Origin: JBKPNJ01 sp963695705
GTDB lineage: Bacteria; Actinomycetota; Actinomycetes; Propionibacteriales; Nocardioidaceae
NCBI GenBank assembly: GCA_963695705.1
Contig: CAVOHB010000001.1
Coordinates: 186,001 to 250,000, forward strand
DNA length: 64,000 nucleotides
Reading direction: 5' to 3'
This document shows, one piece after another, positions 26,597-35,032 of the stretch (positions are counted from its first letter, which is position 1; the number at the start of each line of letters is the position of its first letter). A program made the position numbers and the translations under genes. The notes below the pieces were generated by a model, which saw only the letters and a program-made list of their open reading frames with translations, had not been told where the DNA came from and ran no database searches.

Positions 26597-26791
26597 GTCG
26601 CACCACGCTTTCGGCGCGGGCGCGCTCCAGCTTCCCACCAGAGTCGGATCACTCGCGTCTGGTAAGCGTAGTGCCTGATGTGGCTGATGGGGAAGCGGAG
26701 GTCATCTGAGCGCCCTGTCACCCTCTGTGACCCCCCAGGACCCGGTCTGGCGAGCCGGCCGAGCCGCGGACGCAAACCCGCTCACGCCAGG

Positions 26792-27970
26792 TCACGGCAT
26801 CGGATCGAGGCCGTTCAGTGGAAACACGGCCTCGCGAGTCGCCTGGACGGACCGGTCGAGCCAGTTCGCCGGGTCGTAGCCCAGCGACCAGTCACGGTAG
26901 TTCGGTACCCCACCGTCTGTCATCCGGTGCGGTGCCAGCCGCGACAGCCGGGTCCGCACGTGGTCGCGCCACGCCGGTGGCGTGCTGGTCTGCGGATCCA
27001 GCGGCGTGCCGGCGACGATGGCGAGCAGGTGCGTCCACGCTCTCGGCACGACATCGGTGATCGCATAACCACCGCCACCGGTGGCCAGCCAGCGCCCGTC
27101 GCAGACCTCGTGGGCGAGCTCGTGCAGGCTGAGGTACGCGGCGCGCTGACCGTCGACGGTCAACATAAGGTGCGCGAGCGGGTCCTCGATGTGGCTGTCG
27201 CATCCCTGCTGGCTCACCAGGATGTCCGGCTCGAACTCGCGTACCAGCGCCGGCACGATCGCATGGAAGGCGCGCAGCCAGCCGGCGTCGGCCGTGCCGG
27301 CCGGGAGCGCGACATTGGCCGAGGCGCCGGCCGCACCGGGCCCCCCGGTCTCGAACGCGTAGCCGGTGCCGGGAAACAGGGTCTCCGGTGACTCGTGCAG
27401 GCTGATCGTCAGCACTCTCGGGTCGTCGTAGAAGATGTGCTGCACGCCGTCCCCGTGGTGCACGTCGACGTCGACGTACGCGATCCGTTCCGCGCCGTGC
27501 TCGAGCAGCCAGGCGATCGCGATCGCGACGTCGTTGTAGACGCAGAAGCCGCTGGCCTGCCCCGGCATTGCATGATGCAGGCCGCCGGCGATGTTGGCAG
27601 CATGCCGCATCGCACCGGACCAGACCTGCCGGGCCGCCTCCAGTGAGGCGCCGACGACGTGCGCAGACGCGGTGTGCATCCCGGCGAACGTGGGGTTGTC
27701 ACCGGTCCCGAGCCCGTGGGCGAAGTCCACGTCGTGCGCCGACCTGATCCGGTGCACTGCCTGCACGTAGGCGGTGTCGTGAACGGTGCTGATCTCGTCG
27801 TCATCGGCGATCGGAGCGGGGATGACCTGCAGACCCGCGCCGCCGACGACGTCCATCGCCCGCGCGAGGCGCATCGTGAGGTCCACCCGCACCGGGGACA
27901 TCGGGTGCGCCGGTCCGAAGTCGTACTCGGTCAGGCCCTGGTCGAAAACCACGCAGGCCCTGCCCGTCAT
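26792..27970 (-). CDS. acuC: AcuC-like histone deacetylase-family hydrolase
   Basis: Zinc hydrolase of the class I/II deacetylase fold, 392 residues. The metal and catalytic signatures are GGLHHAMPGQASGFCVYNDV, YVDVDVHHGDGVQ and the later GGGGYAITDV. In Bacillus, AcuC deacetylates acetyl-CoA synthetase; a protein-deacetylase role is inferred. ATG 27970 matches the family start (MTGRACVVFDQGLTEYDFG). Upstream, between it and trpS, lie GCGCCTGCGC repeats. Confidence 0.88.
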   Translation of the reverse strand: MTGRACVVFDQGLTEYDFGPAHPMSPVRVDLTMRLARAMDVVGGAGLQVIPAPIADDDEISTVHDTAYVQAVHRIRSAHDVDFAHGLGTGDNPTFAGMHTASAHVVGASLEAARQVWSGAMRHAANIAGGLHHAMPGQASGFCVYNDVAIAIAWLLEHGAERIAYVDVDVHHGDGVQHIFYDDPRVLTISLHESPETLFPGTGYAFETGGPGAAGASANVALPAGTADAGWLRAFHAIVPALVREFEPDILVSQQGCDSHIEDPLAHLMLTVDGQRAAYLSLHELAHEVCDGRWLATGGGGYAITDVVPRAWTHLLAIVAGTPLDPQTSTPPAWRDHVRTRLSRLAPHRMTDGGVPNYRDWSLGYDPANWLDRSVQATREAVFPLNGLDPMP

Positions 27971-28016
27971 GGGGGCGACGATACTGCCGCCGCCGCGTGA
28001 GCACTGGTTGACCGCA

Positions 28017-28093
28017 GCGCCTGCGCGCTGATGGAACACAGCGCCTGCGCTGATTGAACACGGCGCCTGCGCCGGTTGAGCCGCGCAGGCGCC
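28017..28093. repeat. Three GCGCCTGCGC repeats plus inverted copy at acuC/trpS junction
   Basis: Direct copies at 28017-28026, 28041-28050 and 28063-28072 (periods 24 and 22), each followed by a ...TGA(A/G)C element, and an inverted copy at 28083-28092. The last direct copy and the inverted copy form an 11-base perfect stem (28062-28072 with 28083-28093) whose 10-base loop holds the candidate trpS -35 box TTGAGC. Confidence 0.7.
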
Positions 28094-28105
28094 GACCGGT
28101 ACGCT
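28076..28105 (+). promoter_or_regulatory. Candidate trpS operon promoter (leaderless leader-peptide transcript)
   Basis: TTGAGC (28076-28081), 18 bases, TACGCT (28100-28105). Six bases separate the -10 box from the ATG of the leader peptide at 28112, so transcription would begin at or next to that A, giving a leaderless message. No ribosome site precedes the leader ATG, which agrees with this. Confidence 0.5.
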
Positions 28106-28111
28106 GCCCGC

Positions 28112-28144
28112 ATGCGCGTTGAGCAGTGGTGGCCCGCCCGGTAG
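28112..28144 (+). CDS. trpS leader peptide with tandem Trp codons
   Basis: A 10-residue open frame, MRVEQWWPAR, ending in TAG at 28142-28144. The two adjacent TGG codons (28127-28132) lie in the 5' arm of a hairpin, the hallmark of ribosome-mediated attenuation responding to charged tRNA-Trp. It is 107 bases upstream of trpS, and mutually exclusive RNA structures follow. Confidence 0.72.
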   Translation: MRVEQWWPAR

Positions 28145-28200
28145 GCGGCACCGCGTCACGTTCAGCACCGGCCGCCAGGCTCCCAACGGCGGCCGTTTCT
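28128..28200 (+). promoter_or_regulatory. trpS transcription attenuator (Trp-responsive)
   Basis: Hairpin 1:2 pairs GGTG (28128-28131) with CACC (28149-28152) and CCGCC (28134-28138) with GGCGG (28144-28148), with the leader stop codon reaching into the loop. Antiterminator 2:3 pairs GGCGGC (28144-28149) with GCCGCC (28171-28176). Terminator 3:4 pairs CGGCCGCC (28169-28176) with GGCGGCCG (28188-28195). Ribosome stalling at the Trp codons would free segment 2 and favour read-through into trpS. Confidence 0.68.
28169..28200 (+). terminator. Rho-independent terminator of trpS attenuator
   Basis: Perfect 8-base GC stem (28169-28176 with 28188-28195), an 11-base loop, followed by TTTCT. It lies 52 bases before the trpS ATG and shares its 5' arm with the antiterminator. 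Confidence 0.7.
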
Positions 28201-28251
28201 GCTGTCCACGGGCAAATCCTGGCGGTCACTGGGACAGATCCGAGGACCGAC

Positions 28252-29229
28252 ATGAACCTGCACATCCTCAGCGGCATCACCCCGAGTGGGCGGCTCACGC
28301 TGGGAAACTACCTGGGGGCCTTGCGGCGCTTCGCCCAGACACCGGCCGAGCAGCGCTCGATCTTCTTCGTCGCCGACCTGCACGCGTTGACGGCTCAGCA
28401 CCAGCCCGCACGGCTGCGGGCGCTCACCGCCGAGACCGCCCTGCTGTTCCTCGCCAGCGGCATCGACCCCGACCGCTCGACGGTGTTCGTCCAGTCCGCG
28501 GTTCCGCAGCACGTCGAGCTTGCGTACCTGCTGGAATGCACCGCCTATGTCGGCGAGCTGGGGAGGATGATCCAGTTCAAGGAGAAGGGCGGGCTTCCCC
28601 GGACCCGGGCCAGCCTGTTCACCTACCCCTGCCTGATGGCCGCGGACATCCTGCTCTACGACACCGACTCGGTGCCGGTGGGCGCCGACCAGAGCCAGCA
28701 CGTCGAGCTGGCGCGTGACCTCGCGGCGCGTTTCAACCGTGAGTACGGCGACACGTTCGTGGTGCCGACTCTCGCGCCCGCCGCGACGGCCGCGCGCATC
28801 GGCGACCTCGCCACGCCGACGACCAAGATGAGCAAGTCCGCACCTGAGACGGCCGCGGGTGTCATCCGGATGCTGGATCCTCCAGACCTGATCCGACGCA
28901 AGGTCAGTCGGGCGATGACCGACTCGGAGGCGTCCGTACGGTTCGACCCGGGGTCGAAGCCCGGTGTCTCGAACCTGCTCGACATCCTCGCGGCCTGCAC
29001 CGGCGGGTCGCCCGCGGAGCTCGCGCGAGGGTACGCGTCGTACGGTGAGCTCAAGCGCGACACCGCCGACGCCGTGGTCAGCACACTCGGGCCGGTGCAG
29101 CGGCGGTATACCGAGCTGGTCGCCGATCCGGGGTACGTGAGCGACGTGCTCCGCGACGGCGCCGCCCGGGCGACCGGACGGGCCGCCGACGTCCTTCAAC
29201 GTGCCAGGCGGGCGATCGGGCTGGCCTGA
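28252..29229 (+). CDS. trpS: Tryptophanyl-tRNA synthetase
   Basis: Class I aminoacyl-tRNA synthetase, 325 residues. SGITPSGRLTLGNYLG (about 7-22) is the HIGH-region equivalent, TTKMSKSAPE has KMSKS at 192-196, and PVGADQSQHVELARD is the TrpRS adenylate-site block. ATG 28252 has GAGGA upstream; in-frame codons before it run through the attenuator and are not protein-like. Expression is probably controlled by the Trp leader just upstream, so charged tRNA-Trp would feed back on its own synthetase. Confidence 0.95.
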   Translation: MNLHILSGITPSGRLTLGNYLGALRRFAQTPAEQRSIFFVADLHALTAQHQPARLRALTAETALLFLASGIDPDRSTVFVQSAVPQHVELAYLLECTAYVGELGRMIQFKEKGGLPRTRASLFTYPCLMAADILLYDTDSVPVGADQSQHVELARDLAARFNREYGDTFVVPTLAPAATAARIGDLATPTTKMSKSAPETAAGVIRMLDPPDLIRRKVSRAMTDSEASVRFDPGSKPGVSNLLDILAACTGGSPAELARGYASYGELKRDTADAVVSTLGPVQRRYTELVADPGYVSDVLRDGAARATGRAADVLQRARRAIGLA

Positions 29230-29241
29230 CCCGGAACGCGA

Positions 29242-30049
29242 CTACTCCCCCTGACCGGCGGCCAGCGCCCGCGATCGGTCGCGTGCCGCCTCCAGCGCGG
29301 TCAGGAAGGCGGCGCGCACCTTGTGGTCCTCGAGCTTTCGGAGCGCGGCGGCGGTGGTGCCGCCGGGCGAGGTCACCCGCTCCCTGAGGACGACCGGATG
29401 CTCGCCGGTCTCGCGCAGCAGCTTGGCCGATCCGACGACGGTCTGGACCACGAGCTCGGAGGCGGTCGAGCGCGGTAGTCCCAGGTGCACACCGGCCTCG
29501 ATCATCGCCTCGACCACGAAGAACAGGTATGCCGGGCCGGAGCCGGAGATCGCGGTCACCGCGTCCTGCTGCTTCTCCGGCACCCGGATCACTCGGCCGG
29601 TCGCGGCGAGGAGCTCCTCGGCCTCTACCAGATGCCCCTCGTCACAGTGCGAGCCCGGTGAGATCGCGGCCATGCCCTCGTCGACCAGGGCCGGGGTGTT
29701 GGGCATCACGCGAACCACCGGGACACCGTTGCCGAGTCGCGACTCGATGAACGCGGTGGTGATGCCAGCGGCCAGCGAGACGACCAGCTGCTCGACGCGG
29801 ACCTTGGGCGCGATCTCGTCGAGCAGGTCGCCCATGTCCTGGGGCTTGACCACCAGGATGAGCGTCTCGGCCCGGCCGGCGGCCTCGAGGTTGCTCACGA
29901 CGTCCACCCCGTACCGCTCGTTCAGCTCGATGGCGCGCTCGGCGCGACGCTCGGCGAGCAGCAGCTCGCTCGGGGCGACGGCCGGCCCGCAGCAGGCCGG
30001 AGACCAGGGTCTCCCCCATCACGCCGGCACCGAGGATGGCGACCGTCAT
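29242..30049 (-). CDS. proC: Pyrroline-5-carboxylate reductase; single frameshift
   Basis: Last enzyme of proline synthesis, reducing pyrroline-5-carboxylate with NAD(P)H. ATG 30049 gives the Rossmann start MTVAILGAGVMGETLVSGLL. After about residue 22 the homologous sequence moves to another frame (APSELLLAERRAERAIELNERYG), so an indel near 29975-29985 in GGCCGTCGCCCC is inferred. The rest is intact, with VVKPQDM, VRVMPNTPALV and the signature AISGSGPAYLFFVVEAM. In mycobacteria proC adjoins the small HTH gene; here acuC and trpS lie between them. Confidence 0.92.
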
Positions 30050-30071
30050 CGGGCTCCGCCTCTCGCCGTCG

Positions 30072-31002
30072 TCATGAGGTGCTCACCAACGAGCGCAGGA
30101 AGAACGCGACATTCGCCGGGCGCTCGGCCAGCCGGCGCATCAGGTAGCCGTACCACTGGTCGCCGTACGGTATGTAGATCCGCATCTTCTCGCCGGTGCC
30201 CGCCAGCCGTCGCTGCTCGTCGGGACGGATGCCGTACAGCATCTGGAACTCATAGCTTCCCTTCGCCCGGTCGTTGCGGGTCGCCAGGGCTCCGGCGATG
30301 CTGATCAGCCGTGGGTCATGGGAGGCCACCATCGGGTATCCGGCGCCGCTCATCAGCACCTTCAGGCAACGGACATAGGAACGGTCGACCTGGTCCCTGC
30401 TCTGGAACGCGACCGACTCGGGTTCCTGGTACGCGCCCTTGCAGAGCCGGACACGGGAAGCCTTCGTAGGCCAGATCCCGGCAGTCCGCCTCGGTGCGGT
30501 GAAGGTACGCCTGGACCACGGCGCCGGTCTCGGGGAAGTCCGCGCGAAGCTCGGACAGGATCGCCAGCGTCGAGTCGGTCGTGGTGTGGTCCTCCATGTC
30601 GAGCGTCACCGTCGTACCGGCGTTGCGCGCGGCCTGGCAGATCGTGCGCGCGTTGTCGAGCGCGATCTTCTCCCCCGACCCGGGCAGGGCCTGCCCGACC
30701 GCAGACAGCTTGACCGAGACCTCCGCCGCATCGCTCAGACCCGCCTCACGGAGCCGTCCGAGCATCGTGAGGTACGCCTGCACGATGACGTCCGCGTGCG
30801 CACGGTCGACGGTGTCCTCACCCAGATGGTCCAGGGTCGCGAGCAGGCCCGAGTCGACGAGCCGGCGCGTCGCGGCCACCGCCGCCTCGGCGGACTCGCC
30901 GGGTACGAACCGCGACACGATCGAACTCGAGACCGGCATCGACGTGACAAGTCGCCTGGCCCGGTCGCTGTCGGCGAGTCCGAGCAACGTGCGTCGCAGC
31001 AC
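30072..31002 (-). CDS. Proline dehydrogenase (monofunctional); single frameshift
   Basis: FAD-dependent oxidation of proline to pyrroline-5-carboxylate, expected about 309 residues. GTG 31002 follows a perfect AGGAGG. The barrel motifs VSVKLSAVGQALPG and VTLDMEDHTTTDSTL are in the first frame. Near 30465 the frame changes, and the conserved VRLCKGAYQEPESVAF, VASHDPRLI, FQMLYGIRPDEQRRL and YIPYGDQWYGYLMRRLAERPAN continue in the other. Proximity to proC pairs proline breakdown with synthesis. Confidence 0.9.
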
Positions 31003-31050
31003 CGGGCCTCCTTGACGCGCGTCGTCGGTGTTGACGCCGCGCGAGCAAGG

Positions 31051-31788
31051 CTACGCGGTTCGGCGCCGGAGCGTGGCGGCACCCAATCCCAGCGCGGCCA
31101 CGACGAAGCCTCCGACCACCAGCAGGTCCACGGCGAGATCCCGCGAGAAGGTTTCGCTGACCGTCACCTGGTTCATCGCGTCCACCGCGTAGGACAGCGG
31201 CAGCACGTCCGCGACCGCATGCAGCACCGGCGGCAGGTCCTCGCGGGCGACGAAGAGCCCGCACAGGAGCAACTGCGGGAGCACCACGGCCGGCATGAAC
31301 TGGACCGCCTGGAACTCGGTCTGCGCGAACGCCGAGACGAACAGTCCCAGCGCCGTGCCGAGCACTGCGTCGAGCACGGCGACGACCGCGAGCATCCAGA
31401 CCGGACCCGACACCTCGAGCCCGAGCAGGCCGACGGTGAGCCCGACCGCGACCAGCGCCTGCACCAGGGCGATCGCGCCGAACGCCAGGGCGTACCCGAT
31501 GAGCAGGTCCGCCTTGCCCATCGGCATCGACAGCAGCCGCTCCAGTGTCCCGGACGACCGCTCCCGGAGCGTGGTGACCGAGGTGACCAGGAACATCACG
31601 ATGAACGGGAACAGCGCGAGCAGCGGCGGTCCGAACTGGTTGAAGATGAGCTCGTCGCCGTCGAACATCCACCAGAGCAGCGTGAGCAGCACGCACGGGA
31701 CGACCAGCAGCATCGCCACGGTGCGATGGTCGCGCCTGAGCTGCGCGAGGACCCGTCCCGCGACCGCCATGGTGACGGTGGGGGTCAT
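31051..31788 (-). CDS. ABC-2-type transporter permease
   Basis: A 245-residue membrane protein with about six helices and the ABC-2 exporter pattern (ERSSGTLERLLSMPMGKADLLIGY, then FVSAFAQTEFQAVQFMP and LPLSYAVDAMNQV). The ATG overlaps the ATPase stop by 4 bases, so the two subunits are made together. Function is probably drug or lipid export under the TetR protein encoded upstream; the substrate is unknown. Confidence 0.88.
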   Translation of the reverse strand: MTPTVTMAVAGRVLAQLRRDHRTVAMLLVVPCVLLTLLWWMFDGDELIFNQFGPPLLALFPFIVMFLVTSVTTLRERSSGTLERLLSMPMGKADLLIGYALAFGAIALVQALVAVGLTVGLLGLEVSGPVWMLAVVAVLDAVLGTALGLFVSAFAQTEFQAVQFMPAVVLPQLLLCGLFVAREDLPPVLHAVADVLPLSYAVDAMNQVTVSETFSRDLAVDLLVVGGFVVAALGLGAATLRRRTA

Positions 31789-32516
31789 ACCGACGCTCCT
31801 CTGTTCTCCACGATGCTGAGGAACGCCGCCTCCACGTCGCTGGTGTTCGTACGAGCGAGGAGGGCGTCGGGTGACTCGTCGGCGATGAGGCGCCCCTCCC
31901 GCATCAGCAGCAACCGCTGGCAGCGCTGCGCCTCGTCCATCACGTGGCTCGACACCAGCACCGTGACGCCGTCGGCGGCCAGTCGGTGGAACAGGCGCCA
32001 CAGGTCGCGACGCAGCACCGGATCCAGGCCGACGGTCGGCTCGTCGAGGACCAGCACCTGCGGCGAGCCGAGCAGCGCGACACCGAGCGAGACCCGGGAC
32101 CGCTGGCCGCCCGACAGGCGCTCCACCAGGGCGTCGGCGTGAGAGGTGAGGTCCACCGCCGACAGCACCCGGTCGACGTCACCGGGAGCGGCGCCGAGAA
32201 CCCGGGCGAAGAAGTGCAGGTTCTCGGTCACCGTGAGATCCGCGTACACACTGGGCGCCTGTGTCACGTAGCCGACCAGACGACGCAGCTCCTTGGCGCC
32301 GGCCGGGCGGCCCAGCACCTCCACCGAGCCCCCGTCGACCTTCTGGACGCCCACGATCGACCGCATCAGCGTGCTCTTGCCGCAACCGGACGGGCCGAGC
32401 AGCCCGGTCACCTGCCCCGTCGGCACCGTGAAGCCCACGTCATCGAGCACGACCCGGCCGCCGCGGACGACCCGCAGCGAACGGACCGCGATGGCTACCA
32501 CCGGTCTATTCATCAT
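31785..32516 (-). CDS. ABC transporter ATP-binding protein
   Basis: A 243-residue ATPase. Walker A GPSGCGKST (about 41-49), Q-loop YVTQAPSV, signature RLSGGQRSRV, Walker B VLVLDEPTVGLD and switch His in VSSHVMDEAQ are all present. Two ATGs occur in a row (32516 and 32513). There is no ribosome site, but a strong promoter ends 6 bases before ATG 32516, so the message is probably leaderless. An 18-base palindrome covers the start codon. Confidence 0.92.
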   Translation of the reverse strand: MMNRPVVAIAVRSLRVVRGGRVVLDDVGFTVPTGQVTGLLGPSGCGKSTLMRSIVGVQKVDGGSVEVLGRPAGAKELRRLVGYVTQAPSVYADLTVTENLHFFARVLGAAPGDVDRVLSAVDLTSHADALVERLSGGQRSRVSLGVALLGSPQVLVLDEPTVGLDPVLRRDLWRLFHRLAADGVTVLVSSHVMDEAQRCQRLLLMREGRLIADESPDALLARTNTSDVEAAFLSIVENRGASV

Positions 32517-32525
32517 GTGATGAAT
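32508..32525. promoter_or_regulatory. 18-bp palindromic operator over ABC gene start
   Basis: ATTCATCATGTGATGAAT at 32508-32525: perfect 8-base arms with a 2-base centre. It spans the predicted transcription start and the ATG of the ATPase gene and touches the -10 box, a place where a bound TetR dimer would block initiation. The TetR gene ends 36 bases upstream on the same strand. Confidence 0.6.
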
Positions 32526-32552
32526 TATTGCCGAGGCCCGCGGCGGGGTCAA
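32523..32552 (-). promoter_or_regulatory. Promoter of TetR-linked ABC exporter genes
   Basis: Minus-strand TTGACC (32552-32547), 18 bases, ATAATT (32528-32523), then 6 bases to ATG 32516. This is a strong sigma-70-type match for a GC-rich genome, with leaderless geometry. Confidence 0.6.
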
Positions 32553-32560
32553 GACCCGAT

Positions 32561-33163
32561 TCAGCCGGAGAGGTAGCGCTGGATGCTCGGCCCCACCCAC
32601 TGCACCAGCTGGTCGGGCGGCATCGACGCGATCGGCTCCACCGCGAGCACGTACCGCATCATCACCAGGCCCGTCATCTGGCTCCCCACCAGCTGTGCAC
32701 GCAGCGCCGGGTCGGGCACACCGAGTCCCTCGGCGACCTGCTCGAACACCATTCGCATCATGCCGCCGCGGATGAGATCGGCTCCGGCCTCGCTCGACAG
32801 GGCGGAGCGGAACACCGCAAGGAGCGGCTTGCGGCTCTCGGGGTCGTCCCACACACTCACGAACATCCGGACCAGGCGCTCCCCGATCCCGTCGATGCCG
32901 GGACGGAGCATCTCCGGGATGACGACCCGTGGATCGACAGGTATCTCCAACGCGGCCAGAAAGAGATCGTCCTTGCCACCGAAGTAGTGGTGTACGAGCG
33001 CCGCGTCGACCCCGGCGCTGGAAGCCACGGCACGCATCGTGGTCCCGTCGAAGCCCCGGGCGGCGAACTCGTCGCGCGCGGCGGTCAGGATCTCCCCGCG
33101 GGTGTCCGGCCCCCCCGGACGGCGCCCGGGCCCGCGTTTGGTGGGCCCGCCCTCAGTCTTCAC
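32561..33163 (-). CDS. TetR-family transcriptional regulator
   Basis: A 200-residue repressor. After a basic leader (TKRGPGRRPGG) the helix-turn-helix reads ILTAARDEFAARGFDGTTMRAVASSAGVDAALVHHYFGGKDDLF. The C-terminal ligand domain ends IQRYLSG. GTG 33163 is inside the last codons of the upstream isomerase gene (11-base overlap). Its most likely target is the palindrome over the ABC ATPase start, so it probably controls that exporter and possibly responds to its substrate. Confidence 0.88.
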   Translation of the reverse strand: MKTEGGPTKRGPGRRPGGPDTRGEILTAARDEFAARGFDGTTMRAVASSAGVDAALVHHYFGGKDDLFLAALEIPVDPRVVIPEMLRPGIDGIGERLVRMFVSVWDDPESRKPLLAVFRSALSSEAGADLIRGGMMRMVFEQVAEGLGVPDPALRAQLVGSQMTGLVMMRYVLAVEPIASMPPDQLVQWVGPSIQRYLSG

Positions 33164-34049
33164 GCGGGAGCTGCTCGATCGAACCGGACGGGTCGACGAC
33201 GTAGGACGGCTCGTACGCCGCCGCGAGATGCAGCCGGGTGTAAGCCAGTGACTCGGCGAGGTCGAGCTCCCGGGCGGCCCGGCTGCCGCAGCGTCGGGTG
33301 TTGATCTCCAGCACGATCCCACCGGGAAAGCCGGTGCGGGCGAGGTGCTCGAGCAGCTCCGCGCACGGCTGTCCGCCACGGCCAGGCACCAGGTGCTCGT
33401 CCTTGGCCGATCCCGACCCGTCGGTCATGTGCACGTGGGTGAGCCGGCCGCCCAGCTCACGGGCCATGGACATCGCATCGGAGCCGGCGGTGGCCGCGTG
33501 CGAGAGGTCGAGGGTGACGTGGGCGTACTCCTCCTCGACCGGGTCCCAGCCGGGGAAGTAGGCTTCGAACTCCCGGCCGGCGGCCCGCCACGGGTACATG
33601 TTCTCGATTGCGAACCTGACGCCGGTCTCTTCCTCGAGCTCACCGATGCGCTTGACGAACCTCCGCGAGTAGTCGCGCTGCCAGCGAAACGGCGGGTGCA
33701 CGACAACGATGTCGGCGCCCAGTGCCTGGGCCATCTTGGCACTCATCTTGAGCTTGCCCCAGGGCTCGGCTCCCCATACCCGTTGGGTGATGAGGAGGCA
33801 GGGTGCGTGGACGGCACAGACCGGGAGCTGGTGGTAGTCCGCGAGCCGACCCACCGCCTCGATGTCCTGGCCGACCGGATCCATGCCGACCATGACCTCG
33901 ATGGCGTCGTAGCCCAGACGTCCGGCGAGCTCGAACGCGCTCGCCGTCGACTCGGGGTAGACCGACGCGGTGGACAGCGCGATCTTCGATGCAGGGACCA
34001 CGACGCCCGGTTCCTGCCCCGGAAGCGCCGAAGCCGCGTCATCCGTCAC
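33153..34049 (-). CDS. Sugar phosphate isomerase/epimerase (AP endonuclease 2-like TIM barrel)
   Basis: A 298-residue TIM-barrel protein of the xylose isomerase-like family. Metal-site motifs include AVHAPCLL, VVHPPF, FAIENMYPW and HVHMTDGSG. It matches mycobacterial Rv0498 by sequence and neighbourhood (next to Ppx/GppA). GTG 34049 starts 4 bases after the Ppx/GppA stop. Isomerase or epimerase chemistry on an unknown sugar phosphate is inferred; an endonuclease function is less likely. Confidence 0.82.
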   Translation of the reverse strand: MTDDAASALPGQEPGVVVPASKIALSTASVYPESTASAFELAGRLGYDAIEVMVGMDPVGQDIEAVGRLADYHQLPVCAVHAPCLLITQRVWGAEPWGKLKMSAKMAQALGADIVVVHPPFRWQRDYSRRFVKRIGELEEETGVRFAIENMYPWRAAGREFEAYFPGWDPVEEEYAHVTLDLSHAATAGSDAMSMARELGGRLTHVHMTDGSGSAKDEHLVPGRGGQPCAELLEHLARTGFPGGIVLEINTRRCGSRAARELDLAESLAYTRLHLAAAYEPSYVVDPSGSIEQLPRED

Positions 34050-34053
34050 CCGG

Positions 34054-34989
34054 TCAGGGTATCGGCGCCATCCGGTCGAGCTGTTCGAGGATCACGCCCT
34101 CCCGCAGCGCCCAGGGACAGATCTCGAGCTCGGGAATCTCGAAGATGTCCATCACCCCGTCGGCGACCAGGGCGCCCGCCACCAGCTGGTGCGAACGCGC
34201 TGCCGAGACGCCCGAGAGTCCCGTGCGCTCCGACGAGGTCATTTTGACCAGGCGCGGGATCTTCTCCAGAAGCACGTCGTGTCCGAGCGCGCGGCGGACG
34301 TACGGCCCATCCGTGGAGGGAGCCGCACCGCAGATCCGTGCCAGCGACCGAAACGTCTTGCTGGTCGCCACACAGCGGTCGCCACCGCCACCACGAAGGA
34401 TCGCGCCGGCTTCTCGGGCGATCTCGGCACGGATGTGCTTGCGCAGTGCCTTGACGTCGTGACCGGCCGGCGGGTCGTCGGCCAGCCATTCGCGGGTCAG
34501 CCGGCCGGCGCCCAGTGCCATCGACTGGGCGATGTCGGGCGACTGCTCGGAACCCGCCGCGATCTCCAGCGAACCCCCGCCGATGTCGAACACGAGCAGT
34601 CGCCCGGAGGACCACCCGAACCACCGGCGCACGGCCAGGAAGGTCAGGCGTGCCTCGTCGCCTCCCGGCAGGACGGAGAGCTCGACGCCTGTCTTGGAGC
34701 GGACCTGCTCGAGAACCTCGTCGGCGTTGGAGGCGTCGCGGACCGCGGAGGTCGCGAACGCCACGACCGTCTCGCATCCCTTGTCCTCGGCCGACTGGAT
34801 CGCCGCGGCGACGAACGCCACCAGGGCATCGACACCCGACCTGTTGACCGCTCCGTGCTTGTCGAGGTGCTCGGCGAGCCGCAGCGGCGCCTTGTGCGAG
34901 AACGCCGGCAGCGGAGCGGCGCCCTTGTGGGCGTCCACGACCAGCAGATGACCGGTGTTCGAGCCGATGTCCAGGACGCCCAACCGCAT
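34054..34989 (-). CDS. Ppx/GppA phosphatase family (exopolyphosphatase/pppGpp phosphohydrolase)
   Basis: ASKHA-fold protein, 311 residues. RLGVLDIGSNTGHLLVVDA is the phosphate-1 loop, TSAVRDASNADEVL and LVFDIGGGSLEIA the further nucleotide/polyphosphate loops. It corresponds to the mycobacterial Rv0496 group of short Ppx proteins without the C-terminal HD domain. Hydrolysis of polyphosphate or pppGpp is known for relatives; which applies here is open. Divergent from the cysteine-rich protein gene. Confidence 0.88.
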   Translation of the reverse strand: MRLGVLDIGSNTGHLLVVDAHKGAAPLPAFSHKAPLRLAEHLDKHGAVNRSGVDALVAFVAAAIQSAEDKGCETVVAFATSAVRDASNADEVLEQVRSKTGVELSVLPGGDEARLTFLAVRRWFGWSSGRLLVFDIGGGSLEIAAGSEQSPDIAQSMALGAGRLTREWLADDPPAGHDVKALRKHIRAEIAREAGAILRGGGGDRCVATSKTFRSLARICGAAPSTDGPYVRRALGHDVLLEKIPRLVKMTSSERTGLSGVSAARSHQLVAGALVADGVMDIFEIPELEICPWALREGVILEQLDRMAPIP

Positions 34990-35032
34990 GTGCACACGGT
35001 ACTGGCGGGCGTTTGCCAAGTAGTGTTGGCGG

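Noticed and set aside
26717..26731. GTCAC-N5-GTGAC inverted repeat near acuC 3' end
   Set aside because: Arms of only five bases in GC-rich sequence and no clear position relative to a promoter; likely chance.
28094..28251. T-box riboswitch upstream of trpS
   Set aside because: No T-box consensus or specifier loop was found; the leader peptide with Trp codons and alternative stems explains the region better.
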